Assembly: GCA_005281725.1 (NCBI GenBank)
Contig: SSBO01000003.1
Span: 8,089,621 to 8,153,620 of the forward strand
Reading direction: 5' to 3'
Source: Wuchereria bancrofti
Lineage: Eukaryota; Nematoda; Chromadorea; Rhabditida; Onchocercidae
Length of the DNA stretch: 64,000 nucleotides
The position numbers were made by a program, and so were the translations under genes. Under the pieces are notes generated by a model. It had not been told where the DNA came from, did no database searches, and worked only from the letters and a program-made list of their open reading frames with translations. This document shows positions 39,601-57,560 of the stretch, in pieces; position 1 is the first letter of the stretch; each line of letters opens with the position of its first letter.

Positions 39601-40461
39601 CTCATAAAAAAAAGGTAAATTTGTAGTTGTAAACATCAAATGCCATTTCTAATACCATTAATTTGCTGAGATGAGAAGGTTGTTGTAATTTATAGTAATA
39701 TGAAATGATGCGTATACCTATCTGTTTAAACAATTAAAACAATTTCTTCAAGTGAAATAGTAAATTTCAAAAAAAACCAATAATTTTACACTAATATCTT
39801 TAATTGAACTAATTATATTAATTAGCATAACTCAATAACTTATAAAGATGATAATTAAATAGTAGAATATTTTAATAAAATTAATTAATAAAATAAACAA
39901 ATGTCTAATGAATATTTCATTTTCTTTTCTTTTATTTTTTTAAATTTCGAAAAAAAAAATTATTTTTTATGTGTATAAATAGAAGAAAAACATTTTTTAC
40001 ATTTATGATATTTTAGCTAAAAATTTAAATTTATTTATAGCAATCAATTTAAATTTTAGAAAAAAAAATTTGACAAATAAATAAATATAAGAATGAAAGA
40101 ATTATTTCGATTAAAAATTTTTATCATATATTTATTTCATATAACACTAAATAATAAAATGTAAATAAATTTACCTTTGCCGTGCGATATCTTTTGTTGT
40201 GACAACATTGATAATGATGATAATAATACAATAAATAATAAGAATGGTTCGAAAATTAATTAAATTTAATGAACAATAGGTCCTACTAATACTAATACTA
40301 CTATTATCATCACTATCACTGTTACTATCATTATTATCACTACTACTACTACTACTACCACTCCATTCTCTATCACATTGCCAATACCATCGATCACGAT
40401 AAAAATTTCGTACGCTACAACTCGTCGTCAGTTTATTTGGTGACATTTGATGACATGCCAA
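36648..40461 (-). CDS. Membrane-anchored or secreted protein with two tandem CSalphabeta (defensin-like) domains
   Basis: Exons in gene order: 40461-40175, 39111-38922, 36749-36648; 192 aa. The N-terminal part is hydrophilic and Ser/Asp-rich (poly-Ser then NDSNSDSDDNSS). Then comes one strongly hydrophobic stretch of Ile/Leu/Val (about 72-90), then KDIARQR, then two Cys domains. Domain 1: Cys 99, 107, 111, 121, 131, 133. Domain 2: Cys 145, 152, 156, 166, 181, 183. Both follow C-x6/7-C-x3-C-x9-C-xn-C-x-C, and the fourth Cys of each sits in a G-x-C (GHC, GYC). This is the Cys-stabilised alpha-beta pattern of invertebrate defensins and nematode ABF peptides. With the first Met the protein would be type II membrane; if an unseen upstream exon gives another start, the hydrophobic stretch could be a signal peptide. 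The last intron (2.2 kb) splits domain 2. Function (antimicrobial, channel-directed or structural) is unknown. Confidence 0.72.
40322..40362 (-). repeat. Ser/Asp-coding low-complexity repeat
   Basis: AGT and GAT/AAT codon repeats (ACT, ATC and ATT on the + strand) inside exon 1 of the tandem CSalphabeta gene. They encode the poly-Ser and Asn/Asp/Ser-rich segment upstream of the hydrophobic stretch. Confidence 0.8.
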
Positions 40462-41733
40462 ATAAGCAACCTCTCAACAATGAGCAGTAATAGTTTGACC
40501 CTCTACTGATAGACGACATTTCATTCCTATCAATTTCCATTCATTCTTAAATGCTCCTAAACCACTCCTTTCTAATGATTGAAACGTTACACTCTATAAT
40601 TTCTTAATTTCTTTTTCTTTTCCTCCTTTTTTCTTTTTTTTTTCTCTTTTATCGTTTTTTTTTTACAATTTTTACAAAAAAAAAAGAAAAAAAAAATCAA
40701 AATAACGCTGTTAAAAAATGAGAAAAACGAATAAATTTTAAAGACTTTACAATTATTTTTTCCATTTTTTCTTGCAAAATTTTAGATTATTTTGATATTA
40801 TTTCGATTTTAACACTTTAGAGAAATAATTTTAAATTGGTTAATAAAACTAAAATATTAATTATTAATTTGTCAAAATAATACTTATACAAATAATTGTA
40901 GTAATAATTGATAATAGTAGTACAATGGTCAATTTAGCAACAACAACAATTATCACTGTTTTTGTTATATCAATAAATAGATTTAATAAACAAAAGTCAC
41001 AATTAAATTTGCTTCACAACATTAAATTAAGTTATATCAAAAAAAAAAAAATTAAAGTTTAAAACAGTCATATATAAATCTGCAATATGTGACAGATGAC
41101 ACTTTATAATTGCTTTTTATTTCTTAATGTTAAATGATAGCGCTTTGATTTTTTTTTTCTCCTTTTTTTTCAGCTGAAAATAAATTGATTTTTATAATCA
41201 CTTTATCATTTTATGTTTTTATTTTACTTTTATTTTCAATCTTGTTAAGAATAAAATGAAAAGGAAAACAATGTTGCATTTTAATTTTTAATTAATGTCT
41301 AATTATTGCATAATTAGAAAAAAAAAAGTGTAGATAGAAGTCAATTGAGCTGATCAGTTTCACACAATTATCAGATTTTTTATGGAAAGCTCTATTATTA
41401 TTATGTTGGAAATTTTAAATATCTACAAATAGCTTTTAAATCTTAATGATAATTTAAATCTTAAATCGTCATAGTGATAACTTTGATAATAATAATGATA
41501 ATATCACTTTTTATATAGATTAAACAAGTTTTATTTCCAATAAAATAAACCAGTTTTAGTTATATCAAAAATAATTAATTGCAATTTTTATTTATTTAAT
41601 TTTGAAATATCATTCATTGTTAAATTTATGATTTATGTGTGCCATCATTTTAACCATGTATTATCGTATGATAAGGAATTAACCATTTGATAAATCATTA
41701 ATATGAAATTAAAAATTTAATAATAAATTATAG
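40462..41733. other. Divergent intergenic region between the CSalphabeta gene and TTC38
   Basis: About 1.27 kb of AT-rich DNA upstream of both flanking genes, so it should contain both promoters. Features seen are A and T homopolymers and a CAACAACAACAATTATCAC stretch at about 40938. No exon or named regulatory motif can be supported. Confidence 0.5.
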
Positions 41734-47887
<6,154 letters not shown>

Positions 47888-50578
47888 TTGAAAGAATGAT
47901 AACGCTTGATTAAAATTCAGTTTTTATATGTTATGAGTTTAATTCATGGAAATTTTTGACTTCATCTCTTCTTCATTCAATAATTTTATTATCCAACATA
48001 TAAATGGATAATTAAATTATAATCCATATAGCATTTATTATGTTTATTATTTATTAGAGCTTACTTTTTTAATTAATAAATCTGCATTAACGTGTATTTG
48101 TTTCAAAAATAAATGAGTTTCCAATTCTTTTTTAGAACTTATTTATTTTAACTTATTGAGCTGTTGCTTCAATTATTGCAGCAACGAAAGTAAGAACTAA
48201 TCAAATTAAAAAAAATATTTTTTTAATTGTATTTTTTTGTGTTAAATAAACAAGAAACAAAAAAAAGGAAAAAGGAAAGAGGAATTCAATAAATTTTGTT
48301 GCATAGAAGTTCAATTTGTTACATTGTGGGATACGACACTGATCGTCATATCATTGTGAATAATACAAAGTGACAAATAAAAGAAATTTCAGTTGAGACG
48401 AAAAAGAAAAAGTTAAAAAGGAGACGTCAACAATAAAATTTTCTCTTCGTTCAACTTTCTTTTTCGTTCTCTGATAAATCAAAGATAGTAAACTAAAAAT
48501 CAGAATTTTTAGAAATATTTTTTGTCGTTTTTTTTTCTGCTTCAAATCATCCATATCGATCAATCAATGATGGTATGATGAAGTTCGTTTCCGGTGATTA
48601 TCATTTTAAATTATGTATACATTAAACTACAAATGATACATTCATTGTTTGTAAGCTAATTGATAGCATAGAATTTACTATAATCAGTGAATTATTTATA
48701 TTATCATTTTGATATATTTTTTCGTTAGTGTCAAAATTTAATTTCATTTCTTAGGTGTTGACATGTCGCAGTTTCAGTGCTATATGATCATCTATTATAT
48801 AATATCATAAAATGTTTGAAAGAATTTGTAAAATTTGATAAAAGAAAATGATAAGTAAATTAATAGAGAAGCACCAAAAAATTAAATAAACAAACAAACT
48901 GTGCAGGAATTTTGCTTGTTAAAATTAGAACTATTTGCTTTTTTTTTTAATGTGCAAAATGTATTCATTCATTTTAAAACAATTTGTTTGCTGCAATTCA
49001 AGCAAATATTTATTTATTTTGTTTTTTGAACATTCGTAATTCACAGTCATTAAAAAAAAGGGAAGAAAAAAACACAGACAAAAAATCAAAATTAAATCTA
49101 TACAAATGACTAGAAATTATCAGCAATTAATAAAAATATTCCATGAAACATACGAAGTATAACGCATAATTTAATATAAAAAAAGAAAAAATACTGAAAT
49201 CTTATCATAAAATGAAATAAAAATATGAGTAAATTAAATAATTGAACGATTAAATCTATTTAAATGATAACTGTTTTTAGAAATGAAACATTCCGTTATG
49301 CCTAAATTAAATTAAATTATTCATTTTTTTCAATAAATCCTCAAACTGCCTTATTACCTCTTAAATAAACTTGTAAGCTAACAATAAAAATGACATAAAT
49401 TTTGAAGACAGAAAAAATTGTCAATATTTTTAGATACGAGAATAAAAGAGATAATTGAAATGTGAGAAAAAGAAGTTCAATTCAGATGACTCTTTCACAT
49501 TAGAGAATGTGATTTAGTACAAATAAAAATTAATGAAACTTTTTAAAAGAATTGAAGGAAATTTAACAAAAAAGAAGAAAAAGAACGCAAAAAAGCAATA
49601 AATTATCAATATTCATTATGGCATTTAAATCAAAATTTTAACAGTTTGAAAAAAATTTTAGCTGTTTTTTGGAATAATTTAAAAGATAATAATAAAAATT
49701 TTTTTAAAAAATTTTTTGCAAATTTTTTTTAGTGAAAATAAGAAAAAACCGGTAATAAATGATCGTTGTTTAGAAAAGAATTCTAGTTCTGCTTGTAAAA
49801 CAAAAATTAGCATAAAAGATAGCAGTATGAAATTTATTTTTAACAATTCGTTTTTTTTTTTTTTTAAATTTTTTATTTTTGAATGCTTAATCAAATTAAT
49901 ATTTTCTCTTCCTTTTTTCCTTAATTCTTGAAATATTTTCCATTCCTAATCGCATTTTCTTTAAGCAATATATTTCAGTATTTCCATTAATTTTTATACT
50001 TTTATTTATTAAATTCTCGATTAACTGTTATATAATTTTGGAACAAATTAAAATATTATCACTTCATTCATCCCTTAACTTTTTCTTTTCATATGTTACA
50101 TTTTCACCATTTACACAAATTTTTTTTTATAATTGCTAAATTTGATTTTATTTCAATTTTTTTTGATTTTAATTTTTTGAAACATAACTAAATCTGTTTC
50201 GCATATTTTTTCTGTTTCATTTTAATACAAAGATAGAAAGATCCGAAATCTATTTAGTTTACAATTTTAACATTTAATTTTTTTTATACAAATTTAATTT
50301 TTATACAATTTAAATATTATGCAATTGATATAAAGAAATTAACACAGCTGCAAAATATATGTATATATATGTATAAGTTTTCTTTTTTCAACTTTTTTTT
50401 TCAGAAATGTCAGATTATTTTGAGATAAATTTCAAATTTTGTAAATTTCCTTTTTTTTCTTAAATGAAATAATCTTTTTTTTTTCAAAAATTAATGAAAC
50501 ATTAATAATTTTGATTTGTTTTTATGACGTATAAATAGTTGATAAATCTTTGGATAATATAATGAATAACAACTACAG
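47888..50578. other. Convergent 3' intergenic region (TTC38 and EGF-like membrane protein)
   Basis: About 2.7 kb of AT-rich sequence between two stop codons that face each other. It contains many A and T homopolymers and no phase-linked exons. Short open frames, for example near 48351-48563 and 49679-49931 on both strands, are Lys/Phe/Ile-rich translations of AT-rich DNA and are not called. Confidence 0.6.
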
Positions 50579-53465
50579 CTATATCCTAGTATTTTTGTTA
50601 CTGTTTGTACCACCTAAAAGATTTCGAATTTGATCCTGTTTCTTTTGCATTTCCACTGACCTGAAAAAAAATATCAAAATTTAGTGAAACGAATAAATAT
50701 GTAAGGTAATAATTCAAAATGATAATTTCCGGCTCAACCTTATTGTTTTATATTTTAATTATTTTAATACAAAATTTTAAAGACAAATGTTTTAATTTTA
50801 AAATTTAATCCATACGGAAAATTTAGATACCTTAATGAGAATTCGAAGTATTTATTCAAGTTTAGCCATGCAGAATAATGATAGAATATAAAAATATCTA
50901 ATTAGGAAGTTAATAAAATAAAATAAATATATTTTTAAAAATTTATCCAACCTACATACAATAAACACTATTTTCTATTTAACAATGCATTTGTAATCTC
51001 GTCCCATTTTATGTCAGTTAAAAATAAGCAATGATCAATAGATATTAATAATTAATAATTTAGCAAGCTAATTATGTTCAATAATTACTTCGATTACTTC
51101 ATCTTATCTAAACGTATACTCTAGTCTTAATTTGATTTCTCAATTTAAAAAGCTTTGACGAGAAACTTTCTTAATAGTTGGAATTATTCAACATAATTTC
51201 GCATTAACACCTAACAACAACTTTAGTATTACTTTATGGCATTTGCTACAAAAATTATCAGTTCAATATAGGATGAAATTACCTGTAATATTTCATAACT
51301 TACCTGTATGATGGTGGTGGAGTACCAAGTCGATAATTTCTATTATGTGGTATTTCATAAGGAGGAGCACATGCCTCATAAACTGTTGAAATGAGAGGTC
51401 GTTGATGTTCCGAACTCTAAAATCATATCAAATATCTGATATTGCTCTAGGTATTGCAATATTTTGAAGCATTTAATAGATATAATTAAATGTGTAATAT
51501 ATATAAAGTTTAACTAAATTACAAAGCCTAAAAAAGCTAATTTAGACATTTTGAGGACTACAAAACATTTAAAATTTATGTTTAATTTTCTGCAATTTTT
51601 CAGAATTTTTCCACATCTTTTGATGCTAATTACATTGCTTAATTAATGATTTAAAAGGTTAATGATTTTGTTTAAAGTAAGAAATTTTCGAAATGGTCAG
51701 TTGGCTTTAAACAGTTGCTAAATGTTATCAGTTGTTGAATTTCATAAATATTTATGTGAGATATTTAGAGAGGTAAAAAGAAAAGCTATCTCCTCTTCTA
51801 GGCTTGCTTAGATAAATGGCAAAAGGAAAAAGAATGCCAAAAGTTATTGATGTCTCATTGCGCCAATATCATCAGCTAGGCTTAGCCTGATAAAAGCGTA
51901 TTGATTTTTCCTTAAGGCTAAGAAAAATATTTTGTGGCCAAGCATAAAAATATAACAACAGAAGCTAGTTTTATTGACCAAAACATGCAAAATAATTGCA
52001 AAAAATTAAGCAATAAGAAATGTGAATGAAATTAATCATTATTTAGTGTAATAAAAATAAACAAATAGATATTAGCACTAAATAACTTAATTTTAAACCA
52101 TAAAATAAAAAATGAGAAATTTGAAAAAGTATTATTAAAATCGTTGATATTCATTATTGGATATCATAAATTTTTTAATCGTCCATCTTGCAAATTCATT
52201 CGGTACCGTGAAATGTTTTCTCATAGATTTGTCATTTTTTCTTTTTTCCTTTCTCTCTCTCTCTCTCTTTCCCTCTCTGTTATTAAAAGAGTATAAATGA
52301 AGCAAACTAACCTTCAAGAGATTATCTTGTCGAGCTTCATGTGCTTGAACAAGTTCTAAACATCGGTTCAATGCATTTTGATCTAATGGTAAATCCAAGT
52401 CATCTTTTTTACGATGTGATAAAAATGGTCCAAAGCAATCACAAAAACCACATCGCATTATCTGTAAAATGATGCAACACTTTTTTTCACTTATATTTTA
52501 TAAATAAAAATAAAAGTATCATAACTTTCTGAGGAATACTGTAATCTTAAATAGTTCAAAGCTAAATTAATTTTATAATTAGATTAGTTGATTATTTAAG
52601 AAATCATTAATTGCATTGAAAAATTAAGAAGAAATTTTTATAGTTGATGTTTTTCTTTGTTTTTGTTTTTGTTTTTGTTTTTGCTTTTTTGTTTTTTGTT
52701 GTTATTTTGAAATAAACTGAAGTCAAAATACTGCTAAAATAGCGATAGTATCGGATGATGTTATCAATGGTAAAAAGTTAATTAGCAGAAAAAAATTCCC
52801 AAGCATGAGTAAAGTACTATTACAGTTCTTGGCTATTTTTTTTGCTAAGTATTAAACAAGCCAAGAAATTTATTTTTTGCCTTTAAAATTAGATTATTTG
52901 ATTTTAAAGAAATCATTTATCTATCACATTTGCTACAGTATCCCTAATATTACATTGTGCAGTAATAACAATAAGAAATATTTAAAAACAAAAATATTTT
53001 TTTCAATTTTTTTTTACTAAATAAACTTCTATAGAAAAAAAATTTTTTTCTCCACATTTATTGATTATTATACAAAATTTCTTCTTTTTTAAAAAAAAAA
53101 CTTTTAATCTACAAAAAGAAGAAAAAAAAAACTAATTTTTTTCTCATTTTCATTTCTAAAATGAACTTACTGATGCAACCAAAGAAAAAAAAAAGTAATT
53201 TTTAAAAATGATAAAAAAAAAAAATATTGTGTTATATTATAATTAGTGCAAAGCTAAGAAATGAAATGAACAGATGTTCGAGAATTTATCATTTCGAAAT
53301 GGATTAGTCTAAGTGAAAGGAATGTAAAATTCTAACTCTTCAAGCTGTCTATGTGTGTTTAATGTGGCACATAGATTGTTAGGTCTAAAGCCTAAAGCCA
53401 CTAGCATTTCATACTTTTATCAGTGTAACGCCTACTTTTTAGATAACTAAATTACACTTATTCAC

Positions 53466-53507
<42 letters not shown>

Positions 53508-56500
53508 TACCTATAAACACAAATATACGTATTATTATGCAACTATGCTTATACGTCATTAAAAAATATATTTAATATAATTTATATCAAAAAAAAATAT
53601 ATCTGTCCAATTATGTATTTATACAAGTACATGTGCATATGAGTATTCTATTCTATATTTCATATAATTATATAAAAATACTTATACTTAGAACATATAT
53701 AGTTATATGTCGTTTAAAAAGGTATTATATATTTATACAAGTACATTTACATGTGAATATTCTATTCTATATTTCATATAATTATATAAAAATACTTATA
53801 CTTAGAACATATATAGTTATATGTCGTTTAAAAAGGTATTATATATTTATACAAGTACATTTACATGTGAATATTCTATTCTATATTTCATATAATTATA
53901 TAAAAATACTTATACTTAGAACATATATAGTTATATGTCGTTTAAAAATGTATTATATATTTATACAAGTACATTTACATGTGAATATTCTATTCTATAT
54001 TTCATATAATTATATAAAAATATTTATACTTAGAACATATATAGTTATATGTCATTAAAAAATGTATTATATATTTATACAAGTACATGTACACGTGAAT
54101 ATTCTATTCTATATCTCATATAATTATATAAAAATATTAATTCTTATAACGTATGTAGTTATATGTCATTGTATTATATATTTATATATCAAAAAATATT
54201 TGTGTATACAATTATATATTTATACAAATATATGTGCATGTGAATATTTTATTCATATTACGGATACGATATAATATCTATGATTATATAAGAATATTTA
54301 TAGTTTTATATAGTTATACGTCATTAGAAAAAAAATTTATACCTAATATATATCAGTATGTTATTTAGTTTCAGTAATAATTAATATTACGTAATGTATT
54401 TATATATTAGAAAAAGATCATTGAATATTCTATAATTATACACTTATACAAATATTTTCATATTTCATATAATTATATGGAATATGAATAGATTTTGCTA
54501 TTTGTACTTAAACATATAGTTATTAAAAAAAATATATATACTTAAGCGACACCTTAGTTTTATCAATAAATGAATATGATATAATATATATTTTTATATA
54601 TAAGAAAAGATATTATATAATCTCCAAATATTTTATAATAAATTCGTAAATTTTAAATTCGTAAACTACTCATCATATTACATATAAATATATTAGTTAT
54701 GCTTATAACATACTTATAACCTACACTTATACGTCATAAAAACCTAATCTATGCCTTAATTTTTATTAACAAAAAGTATTATATATGTATATATTTTTAT
54801 TTATATACATCAGAAAAGACAACCGATACTGAGTTACGAAGGCTAAGGAAGTGAAATCGATTTTTAAAATTGCTTTCATTTGCAGAATTCAGGCTGAAAA
54901 GGGAAACAGAAGGACGAAAACAGCTGCAGAGAGTTAGCCTTTCTAATAAACTTTATCCTAAATATAAACTTTTGAAAGCAAAAAGCTTTGAAAACACATA
55001 CATACATAGATTTATATAATATCGGGAAATAATATATTAGCATTAGTATTATTCACTTATATTTCATTCATTCTTTCTCATTATAATAATAGTAATCACA
55101 CATTTATTATTTTCATTTCTTTTTTCCTCCTATTCATTTTAAATTTAATAATTATATAAATTTTGCTAGCTGAATTAACACTTAAGATTGTTGATAAGAT
55201 TTAAATAAATTTAAGATTTAATANNNNNNNNNNNNNNNNNNNNNNNNNNNNNNNNNNNNNNNNNNNNNNNNNNNNNNNNNNNNNNNNNNNNNNNNNNNNN
55301 NNNNNNNNNNNNNNNNNNNNNNNNNNNNNNNNNNNNNNNNNNNNNNNNNNNNNNNNNNNNNNNNNNNNNNNNNNNNNNNNNNNNNNNNNNNNNNNNNNNN
55401 NNNNNNNNNNNNNNNNNNNNNNNNNNNNNNNNNNNNNNNNNNNNNNNNNNNNNNNNNNNNNNNNNNNNNNNNNNNNNNNNNNNNATGATAAAAGGATAAA
55501 GGTCAAAAATTGCATACCGTAACTAAGAGTGCGCCAAATATAAGAATTAGTATAATTGATGAAATCGTATTAAAAAAGCTTCGATTCGTACTTTTAACAT
55601 TCCTTGATACTTCATCAATTTCACATGATAAACCAGCATAATGTAGTGGACATCTGCAAATTTCAGAAAAAATTTAATTTTTTTCTTCCTTAAAATGAAA
55701 TTATTACCATTTTTCCTTATCAAATTATTACAAATAAAACATTAAAATTTTTTGACAATAATTTGTAATCAAGCAAAAACCATTTAAAAAATAAACAATA
55801 GTGAGAAAAAGAAGATCGATACATTTAGAGTAAATTTTTTCATGTAAATTTTGTCAATGTAAATTAAACAAAAAAAGTAAACAATAATGAAATATAATTC
55901 ATTGTTAAACTTTAACAATGAATTAGTTAATAATAATAGATTGTGAGTTAAAATTTCATTCAAAATTTGAGTTGAATTTGCACTTTCTGTCTGACATCAC
56001 TATTTGCACTTAGTAACAAAATTTCATTTGAAAAAAAAAATAAATGAAAAATAAAAAAAAAGGAAATCAAGGCTGTATTTTAATTAAAGAAGTAAATAAA
56101 AGAAGCAAAGCGTAAGAAACTCAAATAAATAATTCGATCAAATGACTGAAACATTTTTTCACCTTAAGCAAATTAATCAAAAATAAAATTGAAAAGAAAA
56201 AGAGAAACAGAAGAAAGCATTGATTTAAAAAAAAAGGAAATTAATATATAAATTATTAAAATAACTAATTAAAAAATGGGAAATAGTTATATTTTCATGT
56301 TAATTTGTCATAAATTTTCGTTCAATCATAAACATAAAATGTTTGAAAACTTTTTGAAATAATAACAATTATGCAATTATAAGTATATTTTATAATTATA
56401 AAATATAAAAATGAAACAAAAAATTGATAACTTATAATAGATGAGACAAAAAATTGAATATTTTTATACTAATTTTATTTTCAAATACATATACTACCAT

Positions 56501-57560
56501 TTTCTTTTATTCCTTCTAAAAATATTTTTTATTGATTGTAAAATTTTTTTCAATCATTTATAAAATTTTTTTTTATAATCATTTATAAAATATTAACTGA
56601 TAACACTGATAACATTGTGTTATGTTTTGAAATTTTCTAATTAGCAAGAAATCAATAATGATATTGCAAGTTTGTTTACAACATTTAATCATTATCTGCT
56701 ACTATAATATATGTTGCAGCAAAGTATCGCACCTGCATTTCACTTCACCTTTACTCCTCTCGAAGAGTTCCTCGTCTTCAATATCAGAAAATGTCAAATT
56801 GAATAAATCACAAATGCTTAATTCCATTCTTGATGGTATATGTAATGTTGATAATGAATTTATCATTGATAAATTAAGCTCAGAACCTGAAATCATTTGA
56901 TGAAAATATTAAGTTAATTGCAAATTAATTGAAAAAAATAAAAGATGAAGAAATTAACTTTTTTTTTTCATTTCATCCAAATATTAATTAAAAGAAAAAG
57001 TAAAAATTATCAATAAAATTTGATTATGAAAAACAATAAAAATTATCTGTTAATATTTACATATATTTAAAAAGTTCAAATATAATTAGTTCTACTTGTA
57101 AATATTGTTAAAATGAGAATAATTGGCTAAGATCAAATAGCATAACACAATTTTTTCATTTAAAAAAACCATTATCAGTTTTTAAATTTGGATAATAGGA
57201 AGAATTCTTGAAGAAAAAAAGAAAGAACATTTGCTTTAAGTAAATTAAAGTTTAAATGTAATTTCACTGAAAAAAAAAATCAGTTTGTAGTTATTTTAAT
57301 AAACAATGTTGTTTATTACCAATTATGCAAAATACTAGTTGCTTTCGTATTTTACTAAATAAACAAAATATAAGTAATTGATTAAGTAAACAAATAAACA
57401 AACCGGACGTATCAACAGCAATCCAATCAGTTGGATCAACAGCATAGGTTGATTTATGTTTTTCTCGAAGATTTGATTGTGTTTGAAGATCGATAAATGG
57501 TAAACCACCATTGCAGCATAAGATGAGAAGATGTTTAGCTGTTAAAAATGTTAAATTCAT
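50579..57560 (-). CDS. Single-pass membrane protein with EGF-like ectodomain and cytoplasmic PPxY motif
   Basis: I do not recognise the family. Exons in gene order: 57560-57404 (from the ATG; the acceptor puts the exon start at 57569), 56886-56733, 55653-55518, 52461-52312, 51416-51304, 50660-50579; 263 aa. Ectodomain: CCNGG (Cys15-16), a spacer, Cys78, then KCRCPLHYAGLSCEIDE (Cys103, 105, 114), which has the C-x-C...G..C ending of an EGF repeat. TM about 130-150 (FFNTISSIILILIFGALLVT). Next to the membrane is RCGFCDCF, a likely palmitoylation cluster (inference). The tail carries TVYEACAPPYEIP and TPPPSYR, in which PPSY (233-236) fits the PPxY ligand of Nedd4-type WW domains. The 5' end is uncertain: exon 1 may follow a trans-spliced leader (acceptor TTTCAG, nine bases before the ATG), or further 5' exons may lie upstream, since the reading frame stays open to the acceptor and the signal peptide is weak. 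The intron 55517-52462 contains the assembly gap and a 114-bp tandem array. Confidence 0.72.
52655..52690. repeat. (GTTTTT)n repeat
   Basis: A short run of GTTTTT hexamers on the + strand, in intron 3 (55517-52462) of the EGF-like membrane gene just upstream of exon 4 (52461-52312). Confidence 0.8.
53469..53501. repeat. (CA)n microsatellite
   Basis: A perfect AC/CA dinucleotide run of about 16 units followed by degenerate AAACACATACC. It lies about 110-140 bases before the 114-bp tandem array, in the same intron. Confidence 0.95.
53608..54175. repeat. 114-bp tandem repeat array (about 5 copies) with degenerate flanks
   Basis: The motif GTCGTTTAAAAA or its variant recurs at 53709, 53823, 53937 and 54051, exactly 114 bp apart. 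Copies 2-4 are nearly identical and the outer ones are more diverged. Decayed pieces of the unit continue to about 54540. Because 114 is a multiple of three and the unit lacks stops in one frame, the array gives an open frame of 38-residue repeats. That frame is Ile/Tyr-rich, and the array lies inside an intron of the EGF-like membrane gene, so it is treated as non-coding satellite DNA. Confidence 0.93.
55224..55484. other. Assembly gap (261 N)
   Basis: A run of undetermined bases in the intron between exons 3 and 4 of the EGF-like membrane gene. The true size may differ from 261. No coding sequence seems to be lost, since the exons on both sides join in phase. Confidence 0.99.

Noticed and set aside
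53633..54274. Open frames of 141 and 70 codons with a 38-residue repeated protein sequence
   Set aside because: They are the translation of the 114-bp tandem array. The unit length is divisible by three and has no stop in that frame. The Ile/Tyr-rich content and intronic position argue against coding.
55201..55515. Open frame across the run of N
   Set aside because: It exists only because undetermined bases contain no stops. No sequence supports it.
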